A program made the position numbers and the translations under genes. Below, one piece after another: positions 1-8,036 of a stretch of DNA of 37,149 nt. Source of the DNA: Hyphomicrobiales bacterium (GTDB taxonomy: Bacteria; Pseudomonadota; Alphaproteobacteria; Rhizobiales; Beijerinckiaceae); NCBI GenBank assembly GCA_900470095.1, contig UBZM01000038.1, positions 1 through 37,149 of the forward strand, written 5' to 3'. The notes beneath the pieces were generated by a model, which was not told where the DNA came from, ran no database searches, and saw only the letters and a list, made by a program, of their open reading frames with translations. Numbering within the stretch: the first letter of the stretch is position 1; every line of letters starts with the position of its first letter.

Positions 1-59
1 TTCACGCGGATCTTCACATTATAGTCGACAACCCGCTTTACGGGCACAAGGATCTTCAT
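1..59 (-). CDS. etfB: Electron transfer flavoprotein beta subunit, N-terminus only
   Basis: Only the first 19 or so codons are present; the gene runs off the left edge. The visible N-terminus, MKILVPVKRVVDYNVKIRV, is the characteristic start of the EtfB family, which with EtfA carries electrons from FAD dehydrogenases to ETF-ubiquinone oxidoreductase. The chosen ATG has GAGGG upstream; a second in-frame ATG lies three codons earlier (position 68) and cannot be excluded. It is downstream of, and co-directional with, the flavoenzyme and aminotransferase genes to its right. That would suit ETF taking electrons from such dehydrogenases, but the co-location is the only evidence for a link. Confidence 0.85.
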   Translation of the reverse strand, partial: MKILVPVKRVVDYNVKIRV

Positions 60-117
60 GAACTCCATCCCTCGTTGTTATGAGATACGCAGTTGCCGGC
101 CGATCATTCGGATTGGT

Positions 118-1014
118 TCACAGCGCCTGGTAGGCTTTAAGGGTCCGTAGCCAGAGCTCCTCATACGCGGCGTCGGTCATATAGGCCGCGTGAGCGGTCA
201 AAGTGGCGTTCTCCATATCTCTGTAGGGATTGCCCGGCGAAAGGGGTTCCTGCGGGAAGACATCCAAAGCCGCGTGGCCGATCTGTCCCTTCGCCAGCAT
301 CTGCAGAAGGGCCGCCTCATCGACCAGGCCAGCGCGCGCAGTGTTGACGAGGATAAAGCCGCGATTGGGGAGCGCCAGGCGGCGGTGACCGAGGATGCCA
401 ATCGTTTCGGGACTGAGCGCAAGGTGGAGCGATACGACGCTCGCTCCGTTCAATGCGTCGTCGAGGTCGGCGACGAAGGCCGGATGCTCGCGTGGCGTTC
501 GATTCCAGGCCGCGACCTCCATATCGATACCGAGCGCAAGATTAGCCATGCAGGTGCCAATGCCGCCTAATCCGACCACCGCGATCTTCGCGCCCTTCAG
601 CTGCACACCGCCGGCCGGCTCCCAGATACCGGCACGGATGCCGCGATCCATCGCGGCTATTCCGCGCGCAGCAGAAAGCATGAGGGCGAAAGCATGTTCC
701 GCCACCGATCGATCGCCGTAACCGGGTGTGGTGACGACCTGCACGCCGCGTCTCGCAGCATCATCCAGGTCGACATAGGTTCCAGCTCCGGTTCCCATGA
801 ACACAATCGCCCGGACCGTGGGGCAGGCGTCGAGAACAGCAGGCGGAACGACCGTATGCTCGACGAGGATAACTTCCGCTCCCTGGCAAAGGTCGATCAA
901 CTCGTCTTCTGCTGGACTTCCCTTGTTGACCTCGATCGTCGCGGGAACCGCCAGGCGACCCTGTTCGATGACACGCGAAAGCTCAGGCGTGCAGTCCACG
1001 AAAATCGCGCGCAT
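118..1014 (-). CDS. D-isomer-specific 2-hydroxyacid dehydrogenase family protein
   Basis: NAD(P)-dependent oxidoreductase of 298 aa that would interconvert a 2-oxoacid and a D-2-hydroxyacid in the cytoplasm. The Rossmann signature GLGGIG is at residues 148-153. The family catalytic triad is complete: Arg227 in NTARAGL, Glu256 in PQEP and His275 in LTAHAA. The frame is open 29 codons further upstream, but the start at MRAIFVDC has a good AAGGAG Shine-Dalgarno site six bases upstream and gives a family-like N-terminus. It lies about 105 bp after the aminotransferase gene on the same strand and is probably co-transcribed. It could reduce an oxoacid produced in the same pathway. The exact substrate (glyoxylate, hydroxypyruvate, phosphoglycerate or other) cannot be told from sequence. 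Confidence 0.88.
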   Translation of the reverse strand: MRAIFVDCTPELSRVIEQGRLAVPATIEVNKGSPAEDELIDLCQGAEVILVEHTVVPPAVLDACPTVRAIVFMGTGAGTYVDLDDAARRGVQVVTTPGYGDRSVAEHAFALMLSAARGIAAMDRGIRAGIWEPAGGVQLKGAKIAVVGLGGIGTCMANLALGIDMEVAAWNRTPREHPAFVADLDDALNGASVVSLHLALSPETIGILGHRRLALPNRGFILVNTARAGLVDEAALLQMLAKGQIGHAALDVFPQEPLSPGNPYRDMENATLTAHAAYMTDAAYEELWLRTLKAYQAL

Positions 1015-1119
1015 TTGCGCTCCTTGGAAAGTCTCGACCAGTGCCCTTACCGTTCGGATTCGGCCGCGGAGAAACCGGTCCTGACTTGGCCAAATCCGCA
1101 TCAGGACCGGTAGCGAACA

Positions 1120-2424
1120 TCAAGCCGCGGCAGACACGCTGTCGACGTCGAGCGTATCAGCAAGGATGCGGATCGCCTCGTCGAGGTCTTCGTCGGAGAT
1201 GACGATTGGCGCGAGGAAGCGGACGATGTTTCGGTGGACGCCGCACTTAATTACCAGCAGCCCACGCTCGCGAGCCCGCTCCATGACCTGCTGGGCGCGG
1301 TCCGCGTCGGGCTTCTTCGTCTCGCCATCCGTGACGAATTCGAGGGCCCGCATAAAGCCGAGGCCACGCACCACGCCAATCTCCGCGTGTTTAGCCCGCA
1401 AAGCCTCGAGGGCTGCCGATAGTTTGGCACCATGAGCAGCGGCCCGCTCCACAAGGCCCTCTTCCTCGAAGGCGTCAAGAACGGCAAGCGCCGCAGCGCA
1501 GGCAATGGCGTTGCCCCCATAAGTGCCCCCAAGTCCGCCGGGCGTCGGGGCGTCCATGATCTCCGCCTTGCCGATCACGGCCGAGAGCGGGAAGCCCCCG
1601 GCCAGGCTTTTGGCTACCGTCACCAGATCGGGTTGAATGTCAGCATGCTCGAAACCGAACATCTTGCCGGTGCGCCCAAAGCCCGTTTGGATCTCGTCGG
1701 CGATGAGCAAAATCCCGTGGCGTTGCGTGATCTCCCGCAGCGCCTTCATGAATTCGATCGGTGCCGGCAGGAAGCCTCCGTCACCTTGGACCGGCTCGAT
1801 GATTACGGCCGCCACCCGATCGGGAGCGATCTCAGTGGCGAAGACTTCAGCAAGGGCCGCGAGCGCGTCTTCTGAGGAAACTCCGCGATAGCTGTCGGGA
1901 TAGACGGCATGGAAGACCTCGGGCGCGAATGGACCGAAGTTCTGCTTATACGGCTGGGCGAATCCGGTGAGCGTGACACCCAGAAGGGTGCGGCCGTGGA
2001 ATCCGCCGCGAAATGAGATGATGCCAGGCCGGTTGGTAAAGCCCCGAGCGATCTTGATCGCGTTCTCGACCGCTTCAGCACCTGTCGTCAGCAGGGCGGT
2101 CTTATAGGCTGCGCCCTTCCCGACCAGCTTGTTGAGCCGTTCGGCCACGGCAATATAAGGCTCGTATGCGGCGACCTGGAACGCAGCATGCGTGATGCGC
2201 TTGAGCTGCTCCTGCACCGCAGAAACCACCCGCGGATGGTTGTGGCCAACGTTGATGACGCCGATCCCACCGACGAAGTCGAGATACCGACGACCGGTTA
2301 CGTCCCAGATATAGGCGCCATCGCCACGATCGACTACGATCGGATGAGCCGTCAGAACGCCCCTAGGGATGTTGCTGGTGCGTGCAGCCAAGAGTTCTTC
2401 GGTGTTGCGTTGTTTTTCGGACAT
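1120..2424 (-). CDS. gabT: Class III aminotransferase, 4-aminobutyrate transaminase type
   Basis: PLP enzyme of 434 aa expected to move the amino group of 4-aminobutyrate (or a related omega-amino acid) to 2-oxoglutarate, giving succinate semialdehyde. The phosphate-binding TTGAEAVENA segment is near residue 113. Glu210 lies in IIEPVQGDGGF, the cofactor Asp is Asp243 in IADEIQTGFGRTG, and the Schiff-base lysine is Lys272 in VAKSLAGGFPL. All match GabT length and spacing. The start at MSEKQRNTEE is chosen for its AGGA site; the open frame extends 31 codons upstream without a family-like sequence. A semialdehyde dehydrogenase of GabD type lies about 1.8 kb away on the other strand, which supports a GABA or polyamine route. 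Related omega-amino acid aminotransferases remain possible. Confidence 0.88.
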   Translation of the reverse strand: MSEKQRNTEELLAARTSNIPRGVLTAHPIVVDRGDGAYIWDVTGRRYLDFVGGIGVINVGHNHPRVVSAVQEQLKRITHAAFQVAAYEPYIAVAERLNKLVGKGAAYKTALLTTGAEAVENAIKIARGFTNRPGIISFRGGFHGRTLLGVTLTGFAQPYKQNFGPFAPEVFHAVYPDSYRGVSSEDALAALAEVFATEIAPDRVAAVIIEPVQGDGGFLPAPIEFMKALREITQRHGILLIADEIQTGFGRTGKMFGFEHADIQPDLVTVAKSLAGGFPLSAVIGKAEIMDAPTPGGLGGTYGGNAIACAAALAVLDAFEEEGLVERAAAHGAKLSAALEALRAKHAEIGVVRGLGFMRALEFVTDGETKKPDADRAQQVMERARERGLLVIKCGVHRNIVRFLAPIVISDEDLDEAIRILADTLDVDSVSAAA

Positions 2425-2464
2425 GGCTCTTCCTCTTATCAAAGCTTCTGTATCGCGCTTTTGA

Positions 2465-3643
2465 TCATTCGAATGCTTCGATCGTGCCGACGACCGGCGC
2501 ATCGGCCGCCGGGTCAATCACGCAAGCGCGACCCGGTGAGACTTTCTCGGCCGTGATGCCGAGCGCGGCGATGTCGGCGGGAATCGGTGCGTTCAGCGCG
2601 AAGCTCGCGGCTAGCCGCGCCGCAGCGGCGCCAGCCATGACGCCGTTGCCGCCTTGCCCGGCCAGCCAGATGAAGCTCGGCTGCTCCGGATCGCGCCCAA
2701 TGACAGGCTCATGGTCTGGCGCGAACGTTCTGAGGCCACCCCATTTATGGGTCACCCTTTGAACCTCCATCGTGGTGTAACGGTGAATCCTGTCGATGGC
2801 GATCGCGACCTCAAGCTCGTCGGCCTGTGCATCGCAGGGATCAGACGGCGCCATGTCCACCGGAGACACCATGATCCGCCCCGCCTCGGGCTTGAAATAG
2901 AAGGTCTCGGCGACATCGAAAGTCATCGGCCAGGTGTGAATTTCACTGCCCGCGGGCGGATCGAATACGACGGCTGTCCTGCGGAACGGAATTACATTGC
3001 GATAGGAAAGGCCGGCGAGCGCAGCGATTTGCTGGACCCAGCCTCCGGCGGCGTTGACGATGACGGGAGCCTCAAACACACCGCGCGGCGTCGTGACCGT
3101 CCAAACCCCGCCCGAATGCGCCAGCGATTCGACCTTGGCGTCTGGGACGAAGTGCCCGCCGCGCACCCGCAACCCCTTCAAATAGCCCGCGAGGAGCGCG
3201 TTCGTATCGATATCCTTGCAGTCCGGCTCATACAGGGCCGAGACGAACTCGCTCGCGCGGAGCACTGGACAGTATCGCAGCGCCTCTTCCGCAGTCGTCA
3301 CTTTGATCGATGCGCCCCTGCGGAGCAGTTCATCAGCCTGGTTGAACAATTGCGCTTGTTCCTCCTTTCGCGCCAGGAACAAAGCGCCGCGGGGAGTGAT
3401 GAGCGGAACGTCCGTAAAGCCGTCGGGAGGGGTTTCGAGGAACCCCCGTGATGACGTGACTAGCCGGCTCCAAAGAGCGGGTCCGTAATTCTCCGACATA
3501 ACTGCCGCGGAACGACCGGTCGAGTGGTAGCCGGCGGACGACTCCATCTCCAATACGACGACCTTGCCACCGAGGCTGAGTTCGTAACCCACCGACGCCC
3601 CAGCGATGCCTGCGCCGATGACGATGAAATCCGCTGCTTCCAT
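2465..3643 (-). CDS. FAD-dependent oxidoreductase, DAO family (glycine/D-amino acid oxidase-like)
   Basis: Flavoprotein of 392 aa that oxidatively deaminates or demethylates an amine or amino acid. The N-terminal dinucleotide fold is FIVIGAGIAGASVGYELS (glycines at 10, 12 and 15), followed by YHSTGRSAA at residues 39-47. The C-terminal block has GGLRTFAPDHEPVIG and GQGGNGVM, as in DAO/SolA-like enzymes. The ATG used has GGAG six bases upstream; a TTG four codons earlier overlaps that site and is unlikely. It lies 40 bp upstream of the aminotransferase on the same strand, so the two are probably one transcript. Electrons may pass to oxygen or, given etfB downstream, to ETF; the sequence does not decide. 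Confidence 0.87.
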   Translation of the reverse strand: MEAADFIVIGAGIAGASVGYELSLGGKVVVLEMESSAGYHSTGRSAAVMSENYGPALWSRLVTSSRGFLETPPDGFTDVPLITPRGALFLARKEEQAQLFNQADELLRRGASIKVTTAEEALRYCPVLRASEFVSALYEPDCKDIDTNALLAGYLKGLRVRGGHFVPDAKVESLAHSGGVWTVTTPRGVFEAPVIVNAAGGWVQQIAALAGLSYRNVIPFRRTAVVFDPPAGSEIHTWPMTFDVAETFYFKPEAGRIMVSPVDMAPSDPCDAQADELEVAIAIDRIHRYTTMEVQRVTHKWGGLRTFAPDHEPVIGRDPEQPSFIWLAGQGGNGVMAGAAAARLAASFALNAPIPADIAALGITAEKVSPGRACVIDPAADAPVVGTIEAFE

Positions 3644-3696
3644 TTTTCGCTCCAAATGCTGCCAAGTAAAAACGCCGCCTCGCCGCGGCGCGGGGT

Positions 3697-4035
3697 TTAA
3701 AAGACCTGCCCACCGATCTCGACATCGTGCGTCGGCGACAGCAGCTTCACTTCGCCAGCGGCATTCCGAGCCCCAAGGATCAGGATTTCGGACTGGAAGC
3801 CCGCGATATTCCGGGGCGGCATGTTAATGACGCAGGAAACCAGACGCCCCAGAAGCTCTTCCACCGTATAGCTAGTTATCTGAGCACTTGACCACTTCCG
3901 GCCAAAGTCTCCAAAATCAACCTCGACTTTATAAGACGGATTTCGCGCACGCTCGAATGGTAACACCGCAACGACACGACCGATACGCGTGTCTACCTTC
4001 GAAAAATCTTCATATTCGATCTGATTAGTGGCCAT
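3697..4035 (-). CDS. csaA: CsaA-like tRNA-binding domain protein
   Basis: A 112-aa protein consisting of one OB-fold tRNA-binding domain. The features are KVDTRIGRVV near residue 13, ARNPSYKVEVDFG near 30, SSAQIT near 49, and a C-terminal NMPPRNIAGFQSEILILGA block. This is the architecture of CsaA, described as a secretion-related chaperone and tRNA-binding protein, and of the C-terminal domain of some methionyl-tRNA synthetases. A GAGG site precedes the ATG. It is the first gene of the minus-strand group and is divergent from the semialdehyde dehydrogenase. No link to amine catabolism is evident, so its position may be incidental. Confidence 0.87.
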   Translation of the reverse strand: MATNQIEYEDFSKVDTRIGRVVAVLPFERARNPSYKVEVDFGDFGRKWSSAQITSYTVEELLGRLVSCVINMPPRNIAGFQSEILILGARNAAGEVKLLSPTHDVEIGGQVF

Positions 4036-4196
4036 ATTATCGACCTCACTTGCTCACGCACTATGATGCACGACTTACGCGGTGTTATCGAAAAGAAGAA
4101 AAGCGTCATTCGATGGTTATCATCGACGTCGGGGTCGCTTTCGGCAGATTGTGCCGCGCCTCGAGAGGCATGATCCGGCAAATGTCGGAGAAGGCC

Positions 4197-5654
4197 ATGT
4201 CAATTAAAACGCAACTGAACGATCCCGCGCTCTTCGCCGAGCACTGCTACGTGGACGGCGAGTGGGTCGCAGCTGAGGACGCATCGACCTTCGCGGTCGA
4301 TAATCCGTCAACCGGCGCGACGATCGCGAACGTACCTCGATGCGGCGCCCCTGAGACCGAGGCCGCAATCCTGGCCGCCGAGCGAGCCTTTCACCTTTGG
4401 AAGGGGCTGACCGCGGCCGATAGGGCGAACCTTTTAGAGCGTTGGTACGGTCTCATGATGGAGCACAGTGAGGATCTCGCGCGCATCATGACGCTCGAAC
4501 AGGGCAAGCCGCTTGCGGAGGCGCGCGGGGAGGTGGTCTACGGCGCCTCATTCGTGAAGTGGTTCGCAGAGGAGGCGCGTCGCGTCTATGGCGAGACCAT
4601 CCCTGCCGCGACGGTAGACGGTCGCATTATCGTTCAGAAGCATCCGGTCGGCGTGGTCGGGGCGATAACGCCTTGGAATTTCCCGAACGCAATGATCACG
4701 CGCAAGGCCGCTCCCGCCCTCGCGGCCGGCTGCACCATCGTGATCAAGCCGGCCGAGGCCACTCCCCTATCCGCTCTCGCGCTCGGCGTGCTTGCCGAAA
4801 GAGCGGGCATTCCGAAGGGGGTGATCAACATCCTAACGGGACGGTCGGCGGACATCGGTGGCGCCCTCACGCGAAGCTCAATAGTTCGCAAACTGACGTT
4901 CACTGGCTCGACCCGAGTGGGCAAGATTCTGATGGAGCAGTGCGCGGCGACAGTGAAGCGGATCGGACTGGAACTGGGCGGGAACGCGCCATTCCTGATC
5001 TTTGACGACGCGGACCTTGATGCGGCCGTGACTGGCGTCATGGCGAGCAAGTTCCGCAACGGCGGTCAGACCTGCGTGTGCGCGAACCGCATCTTCGTCC
5101 AGGACGGCGTCTACGATGCGTTCGCTGAAAAGCTAACGACCGCCGCGTCCAAGCTCGTCCTCGGCGACGGCCTCGCAGAGGGCACGACGATCGGTCCGAT
5201 GATCAACCAGGCGGCGATCGACAAGGTTCAGGAGCACGTCGATGACGCGAGGTCGCAAGGCGCGTCCGTGGCGCTCGGCGGAAAGGTCCGTTCTGGTCTC
5301 TTCTACGAGCCAACGGTATTGAAGGGCGCTACGTTGGAAATGATGATCTCCCGCGAGGAAACCTTCGGCCCAGTGGCTCCGCTGTTTCGCTTCTCCCAGG
5401 AGGCCGAGGTCATCGCCCAGGCGAACGATACCCCGTTTGGATTGGCCTCCTATCTCTACACAAGGGACATTTCCCGCGCGTTCAGGGTCGCCGAAGCCCT
5501 GGAATTCGGCATGGTCGGGATCAATGCTGGATCAGTCTCCACCACCACCGCCCCGTTCGGGGGCATTAAGGAATCGGGATTGGGCCGCGAAGGATCGCAC
5601 CACGGCATCGAAGAATTTCTTGAAATGAAGACACTGCATCTTGGCGGAATCTGA
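4197..5654 (+). CDS. gabD: NAD(P)-dependent succinate-semialdehyde dehydrogenase type aldehyde dehydrogenase
   Basis: Aldehyde dehydrogenase of 485 aa, close to GabD length, expected to oxidise succinate semialdehyde to succinate. Conserved parts in order are ITPWNFP with Asn161, KPAEATPLSA near residue 184, FTGSTRVGK near 235, the general base Glu259 in LELGGNAP, and the nucleophile Cys293 in NGGQTCVCANR. The CxC pair (Cys293/Cys295) resembles the redox-sensitive pair known in human SSADH. The frame is open 49 codons upstream, but MSIKTQ is preceded by GGAGAAGG and gives the normal N-terminus. It is divergent from the csaA-gabT group and followed by a hairpin. The GABA role is inferred from family resemblance and gabT nearby; other semialdehydes such as glutarate semialdehyde are possible. 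Confidence 0.9.
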   Translation: MSIKTQLNDPALFAEHCYVDGEWVAAEDASTFAVDNPSTGATIANVPRCGAPETEAAILAAERAFHLWKGLTAADRANLLERWYGLMMEHSEDLARIMTLEQGKPLAEARGEVVYGASFVKWFAEEARRVYGETIPAATVDGRIIVQKHPVGVVGAITPWNFPNAMITRKAAPALAAGCTIVIKPAEATPLSALALGVLAERAGIPKGVINILTGRSADIGGALTRSSIVRKLTFTGSTRVGKILMEQCAATVKRIGLELGGNAPFLIFDDADLDAAVTGVMASKFRNGGQTCVCANRIFVQDGVYDAFAEKLTTAASKLVLGDGLAEGTTIGPMINQAAIDKVQEHVDDARSQGASVALGGKVRSGLFYEPTVLKGATLEMMISREETFGPVAPLFRFSQEAEVIAQANDTPFGLASYLYTRDISRAFRVAEALEFGMVGINAGSVSTTTAPFGGIKESGLGREGSHHGIEEFLEMKTLHLGGI

Positions 5655-5675
5655 ACACCGCGCACAAATAGAGAA

Positions 5676-5712
5676 AAGGGCCGTTCCGCCGAAGATCGGA
5701 CGGCCCTTCTGT
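5676..5712 (+). terminator. Hairpin terminator after gabD-like gene
   Basis: Positions 5676-5688 (AAGGGCCGTTCCG) pair with 5697-5708 (CGGACGGCCCTT), leaving one bulged T and an eight-base loop. The downstream tract is TCTGTTG, only moderately T-rich. It lies 21 bp past the stop codon, where an intrinsic terminator would be expected. Confidence 0.6.
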
Positions 5713-5858
5713 TGAAATTTATTAATTCCACCGAATTGTTTTAGACTAACGAACAAAACATAGATTCGTAATTATAATCTGATAATTGACTTAAAACTAC
5801 AACGATATATCAAATCTTAGCACATAAATTACCAAACACTCGCTATGGAGCATTCTTT

Positions 5859-6344
5859 ATGCTGAGACAAATAGCAGATTCTATTAGAAACGACGATGTG
5901 GATAATTTTGATCTCGCGCTCCTAGATGAGTTATCCGTAGACGCGCGCCGCACAAATCTGGACATCTCAAATCGCATTTGCTTGTCACCGTCCGCAACAT
6001 CCCGCCGCCACAGAAAACTTGACCTTCTAAATATAATTCAAAGTTACAGAATAAAAATTAACTACGCTAATTTGGGGTTCAATGACAGTATTTTTACAGA
6101 TATAAAACTCGAATTTTCAGATCAAAAATGTATCAAAGATATATTGATCACAGTGTCATCTCATGGGGCAGTTAGCGATTTCTATAAATCATTGGACGAA
6201 CCAGGGGTATTTGTATTTCTTGCTGTTCCGTCGATCGAAAGCACCGCCGGACGGTTACATAGCTCTCTAATGGATCTTGATTTTGTCAAAGGCGTAAAAA
6301 TCAGATTGATAGCTGGAGCCTCAGACCCTCGAACTGACGCGTAG
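5859..6344 (+). CDS. Lrp/AsnC-family transcriptional regulator, AT-rich and divergent
   Basis: A 161-aa protein, the usual Lrp/AsnC length. Residues about 16-60 (DNFDLALLDELSVDARRTN, then a helix-turn-helix with LSPSATSRRHRKLD) match the winged helix of AsnC proteins. Residues about 80-155 look like the ligand-sensing RAM domain, with IFTDIKLEF, a FYKSLDEPGVFVFLAV strand region and a terminal VKGVKIRLI-like strand. GGAG lies eight bases before the ATG. The gene and its 150-bp upstream region are visibly AT-rich, and its codons (ATA, AAA, TTA) differ from all neighbours, which suggests recent acquisition. It follows the gabD-like gene and may control the amine module in response to an amino acid; that is inference. 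Confidence 0.75.
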   Translation: MLRQIADSIRNDDVDNFDLALLDELSVDARRTNLDISNRICLSPSATSRRHRKLDLLNIIQSYRIKINYANLGFNDSIFTDIKLEFSDQKCIKDILITVSSHGAVSDFYKSLDEPGVFVFLAVPSIESTAGRLHSSLMDLDFVKGVKIRLIAGASDPRTDA

Positions 6345-7013
6345 TTTATAAAACCAAATCGCATTGCTCCGAGGCCCTGCGCGACAATGCCGCGCTCATC
6401 GGCGGCGAAGATGCCACCAAAACGATATTCCCCTGAACTGGAGTCGGTGTGAATTGGGCCTCCATCTAGGGTAGGAGCTCGCCCGAACCATCGCTTCGAT
6501 CGCTACACCGCTACTTCAACCCGGCCAGACATCCCCACGGCCTCATCATTGATGTGCACGGAGATATGCCCCTACCCACCGCTTTCCCGCAGAATGGCCT
6601 CCTGTCTCTTGATGGGGGTATTCTCGGCGCATATCATCGCAGCCCCGTTGGCGTACTCGGCATCAGAACCGGTTCATTGCCCCCCGCGTCGTTCAGCCCC
6701 ATTTAGAAATCGGACCTTGGCGGTCAAGGCTCCAGTTATGGCGTCGAGATGCTCCAAAAAATGGAGATTTTGCACGCAGACAGTGCCTGACCAGGATACC
6801 CATGGAACAACGCGTCTTGAGGCCCGAAGTCGTGAATGCACCGAAGCTGACGGGGGCGAGGCAGAAGCGGCTCACCCTCGCGTTAGTTCTATGCTGGATT
6901 CTTGTCGTAGTGATTGTCGGGTGGTCGCAGACGTAGCGATCCAGGGTCCTAAAGTCGGGTTTTAAATGGAGACAGGTGCCGCTAGCCGCGCCTCGGTACA
7001 CCCCGTGATTTGT
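6345..7013. other. Intergenic stretch without a supported gene
   Basis: About 670 bp between the Lrp-type gene and the convergent LysR gene. Several frames stay open for 40-140 codons on both strands because of base composition. None has a ribosome-binding site, a recognisable motif or plausible protein composition. Short stretches read like eroded coding sequence, for example plus-strand 6500-6705 and minus-strand 6370-6470. I could not assign them to a family. The region may be a decayed gene. Confidence 0.4.
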
Positions 7014-7937
7014 TCAGCCTGAAGTCGCAATCGGACCTGGAAATAAAGACCCCGGGCTCTCACTGTTGGCGATGCGTCGCGCGATCTCGGCGATCGCCAT
7101 TCCAATTCGACCAACCGCATCCAGATGATAGGCCGCAAAGAACTCGTAGGTGGGCAAATGGAAGTCCATCTGCAATAGCCGCACGCCGTGGCGCTGCTCT
7201 CCGAAATCCAAGCAAGCCGAGCTGACAAGGCCGATCGCATGGCTTCTCTCAACCACCCGAATGATGGCCTCCGAGGAACTGCAGGAATTCAACCTGACCG
7301 GCCACAGCCCGTTAAGGCGAAAGAGTTCCTCAAGCGAGCTAAACGTACCGGAGTCGCGCGCATACGTCACAATCGGGAATGCAGCCAGCTCATCCAAGGT
7401 CATCGCTGCGTCGCCAACCGGCGAGTTCCTCCCGACGATCCACTGGTTCGGGTATGCACTTAGGGGCACGTTTCGGATGCCCTTTTCATGGAGCGGTCCC
7501 GACAACATCGCGATATCAAGCTCGCCCGCCGACAAGAGCTCTCGAAGGCGGCGGGTGGTATCCATCACCACCTCCATATCGAGATATGGCATCGTCTCAA
7601 GCACTTCGCTCATGAGCTGAGGCAACCAGGAACTCACTATCGTATTTGTGGCCCCCAACCTCACGAAACGACGCGCTCTGATCTTTCCGGATGCCGTTCC
7701 CTTTAATTGCTGCGCGAAATCTATGATCTTCTCAGCGTAGGGAAGAAGCTCGGCCCCTGAGCCGGTAAGACGGATCTCGGGACCAGATCGGTCAATCAGC
7801 TCCTTGCCGAGTTCATCTTCGAGCGAACGAAGTCTGGCCGAGATTGCCGGCTGAGTGACGTTCAGCCGATTAGCCGCAGCGCGAAAGCTGCGAAGCGTCG
7901 CGATGGAAATGAACGCTTCCAGCTGTCGTAGTTCCAT
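7014..7937 (-). CDS. LysR-family transcriptional regulator
   Basis: A 307-aa LysR protein. The N-terminal winged helix-turn-helix (residues 1-60) begins MELRQLEAFISIATLRSFR and contains RLNVTQPAISARLRSLEDELG, followed by the linker helix. Residues about 90-290 form the periplasmic-binding-like effector domain, including RFVRLGATNTIVSSWLPQL and IGLVSSACLDFG. It is divergent from the PotA-type ABC operon with 99 bp between starts, and a T-N11-A dyad lies in that gap. This is the standard arrangement for a regulator that controls the neighbouring operon and itself. The effector is probably the transported substrate or a pathway intermediate (inference). Confidence 0.93.
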   Translation of the reverse strand: MELRQLEAFISIATLRSFRAAANRLNVTQPAISARLRSLEDELGKELIDRSGPEIRLTGSGAELLPYAEKIIDFAQQLKGTASGKIRARRFVRLGATNTIVSSWLPQLMSEVLETMPYLDMEVVMDTTRRLRELLSAGELDIAMLSGPLHEKGIRNVPLSAYPNQWIVGRNSPVGDAAMTLDELAAFPIVTYARDSGTFSSLEELFRLNGLWPVRLNSCSSSEAIIRVVERSHAIGLVSSACLDFGEQRHGVRLLQMDFHLPTYEFFAAYHLDAVGRIGMAIAEIARRIANSESPGSLFPGPIATSG

Positions 7938-7945
7938 GCGCCCCC

Positions 7946-7964
7946 CGATAAATGAAATCTATCG
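7946..7964. promoter_or_regulatory. Candidate LysR-binding site (T-N11-A dyad)
   Basis: CGAT at 7946-7949 and ATCG at 7961-7964 form a perfect four-base dyad with exactly 11 bases between the inner T and A. That is the spacing of the classical LysR box. It lies 9 bp upstream of the LysR start and about 73 bp before the ABC operon start. Confidence 0.55.
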
Positions 7965-8036
7965 ACAACACGGATTCAAATCAATTGGACAGCGCGAATT
8001 TCGTCCCGATAGGATGCCTCATAGGAGAGGGAAAAA

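Noticed and set aside
6549..6965. Plus-strand open frame of 138 codons in the gap before the LysR gene
   Set aside because: No ribosome site, odd Cys/Arg/Ser-rich composition and no family; overlapping frames are equally open.
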